DNA of 64,000 bases from WRGT01 sp942493035 (lineage in GTDB: Bacteria; Spirochaetota; UBA4802; UBA5550). Within the stretch, counting starts at the first letter, position 1; each line of letters begins with the position of its first letter. The notes under the pieces are model-generated. The model was not told the DNA's origin, ran no database searches, and saw only the letters and a list, made by a program, of their open reading frames with translations. Below are positions 53,626 through 60,951 of the stretch, piece after piece. Location: assembly GCA_942493035.1 (NCBI GenBank), contig OW818666.1, positions 1,550,001 through 1,614,000 on the forward strand, in the 5' to 3' direction. A program made the position numbers and the translations under genes.

Positions 53626-54134
53626 AATGCCTCCTGATTTTAGAGGCAGTATATCTTATTATCTGAAGGTTGTTAAGATGCAGTTGTTTTGACGGTTACG
53701 ATGGCAAGGGTCGTGCTCTTGATAATATTTATATTGAAAGGTTCTGGCGGTCGCTCAAGTACGAAGAGATATATCTTAATGAATATCGTTCAATGGATGA
53801 TTTAAAGATTGCCTTGAAAAAATACTTTAATTTTTATAACACTGAAAGATTTCATCAGTCGCTTGAATATGCTACACCGAATGAAATATACAATTCAGTT
53901 TTCAATGAACATTCTCAAGAACAGGCAGCTTAAAAGTGAGTATCCACTAAAAGTTAAAAATATTATGTGTTGATAAAAGGGCTCACTTTACTCATTATTA
54001 AGTATTAGAAGCAATTATATCTATATTTGTTCTGTAACGAATTTTAAAAGTAAATACATATTTTAGCAATAATTTTCTAACACCACATTTTTTTAATGTT
54101 ATACAGGATATTACTGTAAGATTAAATTCATAAC

Positions 54135-54155
54135 AGGCGTGCAGGACGCACGCCT
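54135..54155. repeat. small hairpin near the attC-like site
   Basis: AGGCGTGC and GCACGCCT form an 8-bp perfect stem with a 5-base loop AGGAC, 28 bases from the attC-like site. Confidence 0.6.
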
Positions 54156-54182
54156 CGATCAATTTAATTCTTTCGCCACTTT

Positions 54183-54245
54183 CATATAACGTCAGGTAAG
54201 CCCAAGCGAGGTACTCCGAGCGCCGCAGGTAAGCTTTGTTATATG
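54183..54245. other. complete attC-like site
   Basis: 63 bp bounded by CATATAAC (54183-54190) and GTTATATG (54238-54245), inverted. Inside are two CAGGTAAGC units in direct orientation. The ends fit the AAC/GTT core of integron attC sites but not the full RYYYAAC/GTTRRRY consensus, and the inner arms are not complementary. Read on the minus strand it follows the DUF262 gene (with the IS110 between). Confidence 0.5.
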
Positions 54246-54296
54246 CTGAAAGGGCAATTACGAAAAGTTTTGTGCAAGTGAAGCACACCCACTATG

Positions 54297-55481
54297 TCAA
54301 GCAACCGCTTCTAATTTTTTATCTTCTTCATAAAAAACTTCATCTTTCCATAATCTATAAATTACTTTTACCCACTTGTTGGATAAAGCTCTTATGGCTA
54401 CTGAATGTTTTTTGCCCTTCGCCTTTTGCATATCATAGTATGCTCTTGCCCACTTGCTATGGATCAGTGTTTCAAAAGCAAACCGATATAATACAGTTCG
54501 TGCATATTTATTACATGCCTTTCTCATAGTAACTTTATGATAGCTACCACTCTGATAATTTTTCGGAGCAGTGCCGAACAGGCACTGTGCCTGGTTGGCA
54601 TTATCAAAACGACTCATATTGTCACCAAATAAAGCAAGAAGATTGCTTCCGAGGATTGTACCTACCCCAGGTATAGATCTGAAAATCTTACCTAAATGAT
54701 GATTGTCCAATATTCCAATCATTTCTTGTTCAATATCTTTTAAACTGCGTTCGATTGAACTCATTATTTCACAAAGCATATTTACTTCGTGTAGGTATGC
54801 ATAAACTACATCTGGCGATATTAGCTGTTCATGCTCTCTAATTTTCCCTAACAGTTTAGTTATATATTTTGGATTATGATAATGATTCGATTTTAAAAAC
54901 AATATCAATTCTTCATCGCTGGCCTGTCTAAGATCATCAAATGTTGGATATTTTATAAGCATTTTGAGTTGGACTGTACAGCCAAAATGTGCAAATAACG
55001 ATTCATGCAGGTAAAAATACTGTCTTACAGCAAAATGCAGTTTGTTTATATACCTTGATTGTTCTTCAGTCATTCGATTATGTATTATACAAAGCATTTT
55101 AAGTTTTTCAACTTCTGATGAGCTGTAAATCATAGGTCTGCATTGATTGTGATTTCTTCTCAAATATTCTGCAATTGCTGCAGCATCAATTTTATCATTC
55201 TTATTACCAGATACGGTTATTGTTTCTTTAAACCTTTTAATTTTTAAAGGATTAAGAGAATAGGTTATATAGTTTTTTGTTTTGAGATAATCAACAAGTG
55301 GTCCATGCGGTAATTCAAATCCAATTAGTACTTCATCTAAATTTTTTAGTTCTGTTCCAAGCGCATTAAAGCCGGTAAGATTATTCTCAATCGTAAATTG
55401 CGAATATAAATTGCCTTCATTATTTAATATGCATACTTTATGATCGAGTGATGAATTATCAATGCCTACGAAATATGTCAT
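54297..55481 (-). CDS. IS110-family transposase
   Basis: 394 residues: N-terminal RuvC-like DEDD domain (YFVGIDNSSLDHKVCI with first Asp, GFELPHG, NDKIDAAAIAEYL) and C-terminal Transposase_20 part (RSIPGVGTILGSNLLALFG, with the conserved Ser in KNYQSGSY). GGAGGTG precedes the ATG. No lesion seen. Uses a bridge RNA in characterised relatives. Confidence 0.95.
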   Translation of the reverse strand: MTYFVGIDNSSLDHKVCILNNEGNLYSQFTIENNLTGFNALGTELKNLDEVLIGFELPHGPLVDYLKTKNYITYSLNPLKIKRFKETITVSGNKNDKIDAAAIAEYLRRNHNQCRPMIYSSSEVEKLKMLCIIHNRMTEEQSRYINKLHFAVRQYFYLHESLFAHFGCTVQLKMLIKYPTFDDLRQASDEELILFLKSNHYHNPKYITKLLGKIREHEQLISPDVVYAYLHEVNMLCEIMSSIERSLKDIEQEMIGILDNHHLGKIFRSIPGVGTILGSNLLALFGDNMSRFDNANQAQCLFGTAPKNYQSGSYHKVTMRKACNKYARTVLYRFAFETLIHSKWARAYYDMQKAKGKKHSVAIRALSNKWVKVIYRLWKDEVFYEEDKKLEAVA

Positions 55482-55483
55482 GA

Positions 55484-55680
55484 TGGTTCACCTCCGCATT
55501 ATTGGTAGTTCTTCTGCTGCACCCTTATATTGGTCATCCGCCCCACTATAAGCAGTCAGAAGATAGGGGGGAGCGGTTGTGCCTCAAGCATTGTTATTAT
55601 GCAGGACGCCGATAGCTCTCCCCGCTACCAATATAATTCTTTAAAACCTATATCTCTACATTTAGTGTAACATATAACGG
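55484..55680 (-). ncRNA. candidate IS110 bridge RNA region
   Basis: About 195 bases upstream of the transposase, non-coding. ATTGGTAG (55501-55508) pairs with CTACCAAT (55625-55632), closing a domain of about 115 bases with an inner GGGGGAG/CTCCCC pairing. Position and structure fit the bridge RNA of IS110 elements. Target- and donor-binding loops were not assigned. Confidence 0.5.
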
Positions 55681-55700
55681 ATGCTGAACTTGAACTATGA

Positions 55701-57410
55701 TTATCCAACATTATTTTTTATCTTTGAAATTATTTTTTCTGCTCTTCTTTCAATGAAATCATCGAATTTATCTTCAAGCCATAAATTTTCATCCTCTGGT
55801 ATTAGATGTTTTGAGATAAACCCGTTTTTATCAGTAACATATTTAGCATTGTTAATCCATTCTTTGAAGGGCTTCCCATTTTTTTCACCTCTATTTGTAC
55901 CGTAATCGATTAACTGAAAGTTTTTTATACTGTTAATTTTTGATGGATCATAATTTTTACTTTCAAGAATAGATTTTGGCATAATATGATCAATATCTTG
56001 TATTCGTATGGTTTGGATTTTATCATACATTAAATAGTATACAAAGGAATTATCAAGTTGATCTAAATTATTAGCATTATAATCTTTTGTAAATGTTATA
56101 GGATGATTAATATAAACCTCAAAAAGATTATCAATTGGAAAGTTTTTATTTTTAAATAGTGAAATTGTTTCGAGTATCTTTTTTATACCTGTTTTATATG
56201 GAATCCATCCAGCACCTTTACTTTTAAATACGCCATTTACAAGTGACTGGAAAATCCAGCTTTTAATTTTTGGATAGTCGGAATTACCAGTATCATAATT
56301 ATCAAAAAATGATTCTATTTGATGGTCAGTTATGTCTTTGTGGAATAGATGATAAGCGATAAAGAAAAGAGGAATAAATGATCTGTTACTTTCTTTGTAA
56401 TAATCGTATAATTTTGAATAAATTAAAAAGTCTTTTAATGCTTTCAAAGTAGAACCAATACGCTTTCTATTTGTTATTGCAAAGTTTGCATCAGATCCTT
56501 CGATTGAAGCCATTTCTTTTTTGTGATTATCCTGCAGGATAAATATTAACTTAATCAAATTGTCTTGATTTAATCCTATATTTTGGTACTCTTTAAGAGT
56601 TTCATCGAGAAATCCTTCCATTTCCCATGAAAAACCTTTTAATATAGAAGCAACTAAATCAAAAGATGATAGTTTTGTGCCGCCATCGTTTAGTCTTCTA
56701 AATAATTCCACAATTTTTTGTCTGTTATTGATTTCTTCATTAGGCAATTTATTAATTATCACTTTTGAAATACCAAGAGTTTCGGCATTGATAACATTTT
56801 CATAAAATGCTAAAATATTTTCTTCAATATGTTCTTTTCTAAGATCATCTGTAATGTTATTTATATCTATGATTTCTCTGACTACTTGTTTATATCTTCC
56901 ACCCGAATCTTTTAATTTTTTTAATAAAATATTGGATAGATACCAAAAGTGTTCAGGAATAGGTCTATCAATGTTTTCTTTTGAACTTGACGGAAGCTTT
57001 TTAGAATCATTTTCAAATTTGAACTCAAACTCGCTACTATAATCACTAAATAAGTCAAAGTATAAAACTTTCCCATTTATACTACCTTTTAATCCAATAT
57101 AAAATGATTGAAGTCTTTGCTGTCCATCAATTACAAAATATTGAGTTTGATTTATTAGTTCGACTTGTCTTGATGAGATCATTTCACCATCTTTTGTAAA
57201 TGGGCGAAAATTAAATAATGGCTTACTGTTTTTATCTTCTTGAATTATTATTATTCCACCAAATGAATCACCCTTAAGTAATGTATCAAAAAGAAGTTCC
57301 ATTTTTTCTTCTTCCCAAACTAATCGTCTTTGGATGACTGGTAAGACAAATTTTTCATCTTCAATTTCATTGATTACATCAGCAACTCTGTACGATTTCC
57401 AAATTGACAT
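55701..57410 (-). CDS. DUF262/HNH (DUF1524) protein, GmrSD-like
   Basis: 569 residues. N-terminal DUF262 with VIQRRLVW (25-32) and VIDGQQRL (93-100), the NTP-binding/hydrolysis motif, and a C-terminal DUF1524 HNH nuclease with DIDHIMPKSIL (near 470) and NFQLIDYGTNRGEKNGKPF. This single-chain layout is that of GmrSD-type modification-dependent nucleases and of SspE. No Ssp or Dnd genes are nearby. GAGG precedes the ATG. It is bounded by attC-like motifs. Confidence 0.9.
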   Translation of the reverse strand: MSIWKSYRVADVINEIEDEKFVLPVIQRRLVWEEEKMELLFDTLLKGDSFGGIIIIQEDKNSKPLFNFRPFTKDGEMISSRQVELINQTQYFVIDGQQRLQSFYIGLKGSINGKVLYFDLFSDYSSEFEFKFENDSKKLPSSSKENIDRPIPEHFWYLSNILLKKLKDSGGRYKQVVREIIDINNITDDLRKEHIEENILAFYENVINAETLGISKVIINKLPNEEINNRQKIVELFRRLNDGGTKLSSFDLVASILKGFSWEMEGFLDETLKEYQNIGLNQDNLIKLIFILQDNHKKEMASIEGSDANFAITNRKRIGSTLKALKDFLIYSKLYDYYKESNRSFIPLFFIAYHLFHKDITDHQIESFFDNYDTGNSDYPKIKSWIFQSLVNGVFKSKGAGWIPYKTGIKKILETISLFKNKNFPIDNLFEVYINHPITFTKDYNANNLDQLDNSFVYYLMYDKIQTIRIQDIDHIMPKSILESKNYDPSKINSIKNFQLIDYGTNRGEKNGKPFKEWINNAKYVTDKNGFISKHLIPEDENLWLEDKFDDFIERRAEKIISKIKNNVG

Positions 57411-57475
57411 TCATTACCTCGATTATATTTTAGTGAGGCCACGGATGGCCGATTAAAAAAGTTTTTGCGCTTTTT

Positions 57476-57498
57476 GCATATAACTTAAGTTTATATGC
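57476..57498. other. collapsed attC-like site upstream of the DUF262 gene
   Basis: GCATATAAC (57476-57484) and GTTTATATGC (57489-57498) leave only a short spacer. The outer motifs match the site at 54183; the central part is missing. Confidence 0.4.
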
Positions 57499-57573
57499 AG
57501 TGCTTCTTATAAAATCCGATCATTTATGTTATTATTAAATATTTCATACAACACTTAAAATTTCGTCCAAAAC

Positions 57574-57614
57574 CTCCCCCTCTCCATGTGGAGAGGGGGC
57601 CGGGGGGAGAGGTC
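57574..57614. repeat. 41-bp direct repeat, copy 1 (downstream of hsdS)
   Basis: Begins CTCCCCCTCTCCATGTGGAG and ends GGGGAGAGGTC; identical over 41 bases to 58765-58805. Each copy contains a CTCTCCATGTGGAGAG palindrome. It is 12 bases after the hsdS stop. Confidence 0.95.
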
Positions 57615-57625
57615 CGATAAGTCCC

Positions 57626-58720
57626 CTACAACTCACCCCGAAACGCCCGCTGACTCAACCCGCCATAAAGCTTTTCCATCTCAACCAGACTCTCATTATA
57701 CTTAACTTTCATAGATTCGATCTTTTCAACGATAGCTGCAAATTTATTCTGTAGAGATAGAGGTGGACACATCAATGGAATACTATTGCAAACAGTTTTA
57801 TTCATATATGGGACAGTCGTCATTGTCGCTCTTTTATACATGAATGCTTTTTGATAGGAAATTGCATGCATAAAATAAATATTATTTATTACGAGATTAC
57901 ATTGAAATGTGTGTAATTGTTGATTCACAACCATATCGACCTTGGCTATTGTTACAACACCAAGATCTCCTACGCAAGTGATAATTACACTACCTTTTGG
58001 AATTACACGAGCTCTTACTTCTTTTATTTCTTCATCAGATAATCCTATACCAGATTTTGATTTTTCTGTAAATCCTAGGTGTACTAAATCATCTGTTGTG
58101 ACCCATGGAGTATAACCTGTAAAACTTTTTGGTTTATCTCTTCCTGGAACTATACAACCAGCAAAATCAATTGCTGTTTTTTCTTCCCACCCATTCTCAT
58201 TCCTCACCGGATCACCAAACATCTCCAGAAAAGTACACTTCAAAAATTCATCCAGCGCCTTAATACTCTCTTTACGTTTAGCAATCAGATTTTCCGCTCG
58301 TGTGAGAATAGCGGCAATACGGATTTGATCATCATATTTTTCCGGTAGTGGAATACTAACTTCTTTAAGAAATTTAAAATGACGACTATATCCAGCATCC
58401 GTGAGATTTAAAGTTTTAAAATAATAATAGAGATACTTACTATCAGCTAGATTATTCCTAACCGTAAGAACCTTTACTCCATCTGCACCCAATGCTAAAG
58501 GGAAATCAATATATTTGAATACCTTTGTATGGTCGCCGAAAACTATTACAGGCGATGACAATTCGCTAACCAATTCTCTATCATTTGTATAGCCAGCGAC
58601 AAACTCTTTGCCTTGATCTACAATTTGATATTGACCAGTTAATAAGTAATCTTCCTTCTTAATTTTATTAAATTTAGACGTGCTGTCCTCAACAACTTGA
58701 TCAAAAAAATATTTCTTCAT
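57626..58720 (-). CDS. hsdS: type I restriction specificity subunit
   Basis: 364 residues with two target-recognition domains. TRD1 (about 1-150, ending SIPLPEKYDDQIRIAAIL) is followed by a coiled linker (LIAKRKESIKALDEFLKCTF), then TRD2 (about 180-320, starting EMFGDPVRNENGW) and a second linker (LQNKFAAIVEKIESMKVKY). AAGGG lies 5 bases before the ATG. It is bracketed by perfect 41-bp direct repeats, so the gene could be exchanged as a unit. Target sequence unknown. Confidence 0.93.
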   Translation of the reverse strand: MKKYFFDQVVEDSTSKFNKIKKEDYLLTGQYQIVDQGKEFVAGYTNDRELVSELSSPVIVFGDHTKVFKYIDFPLALGADGVKVLTVRNNLADSKYLYYYFKTLNLTDAGYSRHFKFLKEVSIPLPEKYDDQIRIAAILTRAENLIAKRKESIKALDEFLKCTFLEMFGDPVRNENGWEEKTAIDFAGCIVPGRDKPKSFTGYTPWVTTDDLVHLGFTEKSKSGIGLSDEEIKEVRARVIPKGSVIITCVGDLGVVTIAKVDMVVNQQLHTFQCNLVINNIYFMHAISYQKAFMYKRATMTTVPYMNKTVCNSIPLMCPPLSLQNKFAAIVEKIESMKVKYNESLVEMEKLYGGLSQRAFRGEL

Positions 58721-58764
58721 CTATTCCCTTTCTATATTTAAAAACAAAATTCAATTACACAACA

Positions 58765-58805
58765 CTCCCCCTCTCCATGTGGAGAGGGGGCCGGGGGGAG
58801 AGGTC
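58765..58805. repeat. 41-bp direct repeat, copy 2 (between hsdM and hsdS)
   Basis: Identical to 57574-57614 and in the same orientation; placed just after the hsdM stop, 45 bases upstream of the hsdS start. Confidence 0.95.
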
Positions 58806-58808
58806 TCT

Positions 58809-60374
58809 TCATCCCAACATCCCCTCAAGCTCACCCATCTCCCTCTCAATCTCCCTCTCCAGCCCCTTCAGCTTCTTCAAAATCACATCCGGCTTCTCAT
58901 AAACCACATCCTCAAAAACATCCTCTTTATACTTACTCATAGACAGATCATAGTTCTCAGCAACAATCCTATCCTTCGCCACAAAAAAATACTTCTCCTT
59001 CATGTCGCTCTCTTTCAGCTGATCCCGTTTTTTATATTGAGTTACTATATCCTGCAGATCGCCATACCCTTCAAGTTTAGCACGCTTGTCATCAAGGCTA
59101 TACCCGTCGCTCTGCATATCGTAGAACCAGACATTCTCGGTCTCGCCCCCCTTGGTGAAGATCAGTATAGCTGTACTCACCCCGGCGTACGGCTTAAACA
59201 CTCCGCTGGGCATTGTGATTACCGCTTTCAGTTCGCATTTATCTATAAGTATCTTCCGTGCTTCAACAAAAGCCTTACCGCTTCCGAAGAGTACACCCTG
59301 CGGTACAATCACCCCCGCTGTTCCACCCATTTTAAGGAGGTTGTAGATATTCTCAACAAAGAGAAGTTCTGTCTTTGTTGTCCCTAGCTGGAGTGATTCG
59401 TTTATATCCCCTTTGTCGATACTGCCGGTAAATGGCGGGTTTGCCATTATTATCTGGTATTTATTGCTTTCAGTAAAACCTTTACTGAGTGTATCCTTAT
59501 AATCAATATGCGGAGTATCCACTCCATGCATCATCAGGTTCATCAGCCCCAGGCGGACCATTGTCACATCTATATCGTATCCGTAAAGCGAGTCGTTAAG
59601 TATATCGCTTATCTTTTTAGTAAGCAGACCGCTCACAGAGTTCCGGATAAATCCGTCCTCATCGGGGATCAGATCTTTCTTCTTTTTATCAAGCTGTGTA
59701 ACCATATACTGATAAGCGCCGAGTAAAAATCCCCCGGTTCCGCATGCCGGGTCTGCTATCTGGTTTCCAAGCTGCGGATCAACAAGTTCTGTTATAAGTT
59801 TTATTATATGCCGCGGTGTCCTGAACTGTCCGTTTTTACCAGATGTTGCAATCTCGGATAAAAGCATCTCGTAGACATCACCCTGTATATCCTGAAAGGC
59901 CTGCCCGCCGGTTTGCGCGTCCCTTTCAATCTCTGCAAAAATCTCCTCAATGGTTGCCATTGCCTCAACAAGGAGTGACGGTTTAGGAATAATAAAAACC
60001 GCATTCTTCATATGATGCGTAAATGGCGATTCATCACCATTAAGAGTTTTAAGAAAGGGGAACACCTTCATCTGGACATGTGTAAGCATCTCCTCGGCAG
60101 ACATTCTTTTAAAATGACTCCAGCGAAGGGTCTGTTTATCAACCTTCTGATCTGTCCCCGGAATAGTAAACTTCCCTGCAAACTTTGAAGTGTACTTTTC
60201 ACCGGTAAACTCCGCATCTGAAATCCTCTTCAAATCAAGGTCATCGAGCCGTTTCATAAAGAGAAGATAAGTTATCTGTTCAATCGCAGTAAGAGGATTG
60301 GATATACCGCCGCTCCAGAACTTATTCCAGAGCTGATCTATTTTGCTTTTAAGATTCGAGTTGTTTTGTAGCAT
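58809..60374 (-). CDS. hsdM: type I restriction methylase subunit
   Basis: 521 residues. N-terminal helical HsdM_N domain, then an N6-adenine methylase: SAM-binding DPACGTGGFLLG (near 207) and catalytic NPPFTGS (near 312). FRTPRHIIKLITELVDP is also typical. AGGAAT precedes the ATG. Forms M2S with HsdS, and R2M2S with HsdR. Confidence 0.97.
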   Translation of the reverse strand: MLQNNSNLKSKIDQLWNKFWSGGISNPLTAIEQITYLLFMKRLDDLDLKRISDAEFTGEKYTSKFAGKFTIPGTDQKVDKQTLRWSHFKRMSAEEMLTHVQMKVFPFLKTLNGDESPFTHHMKNAVFIIPKPSLLVEAMATIEEIFAEIERDAQTGGQAFQDIQGDVYEMLLSEIATSGKNGQFRTPRHIIKLITELVDPQLGNQIADPACGTGGFLLGAYQYMVTQLDKKKKDLIPDEDGFIRNSVSGLLTKKISDILNDSLYGYDIDVTMVRLGLMNLMMHGVDTPHIDYKDTLSKGFTESNKYQIIMANPPFTGSIDKGDINESLQLGTTKTELLFVENIYNLLKMGGTAGVIVPQGVLFGSGKAFVEARKILIDKCELKAVITMPSGVFKPYAGVSTAILIFTKGGETENVWFYDMQSDGYSLDDKRAKLEGYGDLQDIVTQYKKRDQLKESDMKEKYFFVAKDRIVAENYDLSMSKYKEDVFEDVVYEKPDVILKKLKGLEREIEREMGELEGMLG

Positions 60375-60435
60375 TTATTATTCCTATTAATATTTAAAAA
60401 CTATCCGTAAAACACTCATTGTGCCTCATACCCAA

Positions 60436-60466
60436 CAGCCCCCTAAATCCCCCGGAGGGGGACTTC
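60436..60466. repeat. inverted repeat left of the DUF559 gene
   Basis: CAGCCCCCTAAATCCCCCGG and on to GGGGGACTTC. Its reverse complement matches 60887-60914 over 28 bases. A CGTAAAACACTC direct repeat lies outside it at 60406-60417, with a copy at 60872-60883. Confidence 0.9.
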
Positions 60467-60476
60467 AATACAATTA

Positions 60477-60842
60477 CTATAAAATCTCATGATTTAAACC
60501 TTTTCTTATTTCAGATAAAACATAATTTATATCATTAGCCACATCTTCATTTGTAACCCGTAATGTAATTATCCCTATACTTTTCAAGAATTCATCTCTA
60601 AACTCATCATAGTCTTTCCTATTTTTATGAACATCTCCATCAACTTCAACAGCAAGTTTCTTTTCGTGACAATAAAAATCCAGAATATACCTGTGTATTG
60701 GATGCTGAATTCTAAATCTTTTACCATCAATTTTCTTATTTCTCAACTCTTCCCACAATATTTTCTCAGTTTCTGTTAAATGAACCCTCATCTCTCTAGC
60801 CAGTTCAATAACATACCTTGGTGATCTTATTTTTGAATCCAA
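60477..60842 (-). CDS. DUF559 endonuclease-like protein
   Basis: 121 residues from a TTG start. DUF559 / very-short-patch-repair-like fold: LTETEKILWEELRNKKIDG, RFRIQHPIHRYILDFYCHEK with D54, and LAVEVDGDVHK carrying the E-x-D pair. These are small PD-(D/E)XK relatives. The gene splits hsdR from hsdM and is bracketed by inverted repeats, so it may have arrived as a unit. Confidence 0.85.
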   Translation of the reverse strand: MDSKIRSPRYVIELAREMRVHLTETEKILWEELRNKKIDGKRFRIQHPIHRYILDFYCHEKKLAVEVDGDVHKNRKDYDEFRDEFLKSIGIITLRVTNEDVANDINYVLSEIRKGLNHEIL

Positions 60843-60886
60843 ATAAATTACTCACAATAAAAAGAAAATTTCGTAAAACACTCTTC

Positions 60887-60914
60887 AAGTCCCCCTCCGG
60901 GGGATTTAGGGGGC
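60887..60914. repeat. inverted repeat right of the DUF559 gene
   Basis: AAGTCCCCCTCCGGGGGATT followed by TAGGGGGC; the mirror of 60439-60466. Immediately beyond is a GAGCCTGTCGAA repeat fragment (60938-60949). Confidence 0.9.
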
Positions 60915-60951
60915 CGCACAATTCAGTTCGGTTACTGAGCCTGTCGAAGGA

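Larger units (their letters stand above)
51334..53699 (-). mobile_element. IS66-family insertion sequence
   Basis: 2366 bp. Ends GTAAGCGTAAAAACAACAGC and (reverse complement) GTAACCGTCAAAACAACTGC. The 8-bp target duplication GATGGCAA at 51326-51333 and 53700-53707 is perfect. Carries tnpA, tnpB and tnpC, all uninterrupted. Confidence 0.97.
50741..53933 (+). pseudogene. IS3 OrfB transposase, interrupted by IS66
   Basis: 5' part 50741-51333: HTH_21 (LHPFYGYRKIALAL), DDE core start VWATDITYIKL and FNTDQGSQFTS. 3' part from 53708: GRALDNIYIERFWRSLKYEE with the final Glu, then YATPNEIY. The two join in frame at DGK/GRAL when IS66 and one GATGGCAA are removed. Confidence 0.92.
50348..53985 (+). 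mobile_element. IS3-family element, split by IS66
   Basis: Ends TGAGCCC (50348-50354) and GGGCTCA (53979-53985); both subterminal regions carry AGTGGATA. Subtracting the IS66 insert (2366 bp + 8-bp duplication) leaves about 1264 bp, normal for IS3. orfA has a 1-base deletion and orfB is interrupted, so it cannot move by itself. No target duplication is evident at the outer edges, which suggests a rearrangement after insertion. Confidence 0.88.
54251..55680 (-). mobile_element. IS110-family element (approximate limits)
   Basis: An IS110 transposase gene and its upstream non-coding region lie between two copies of ATGCTGAA (54243-54250 and 55681-55688). IS110 members do not usually make duplications, so the ends are only proposed. 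The left edge adjoins the attC-like site. Confidence 0.6.

Noticed and set aside
58779..59387. 202-codon plus-strand frame
   Set aside because: Antisense to hsdM, whose motifs are unmistakable.
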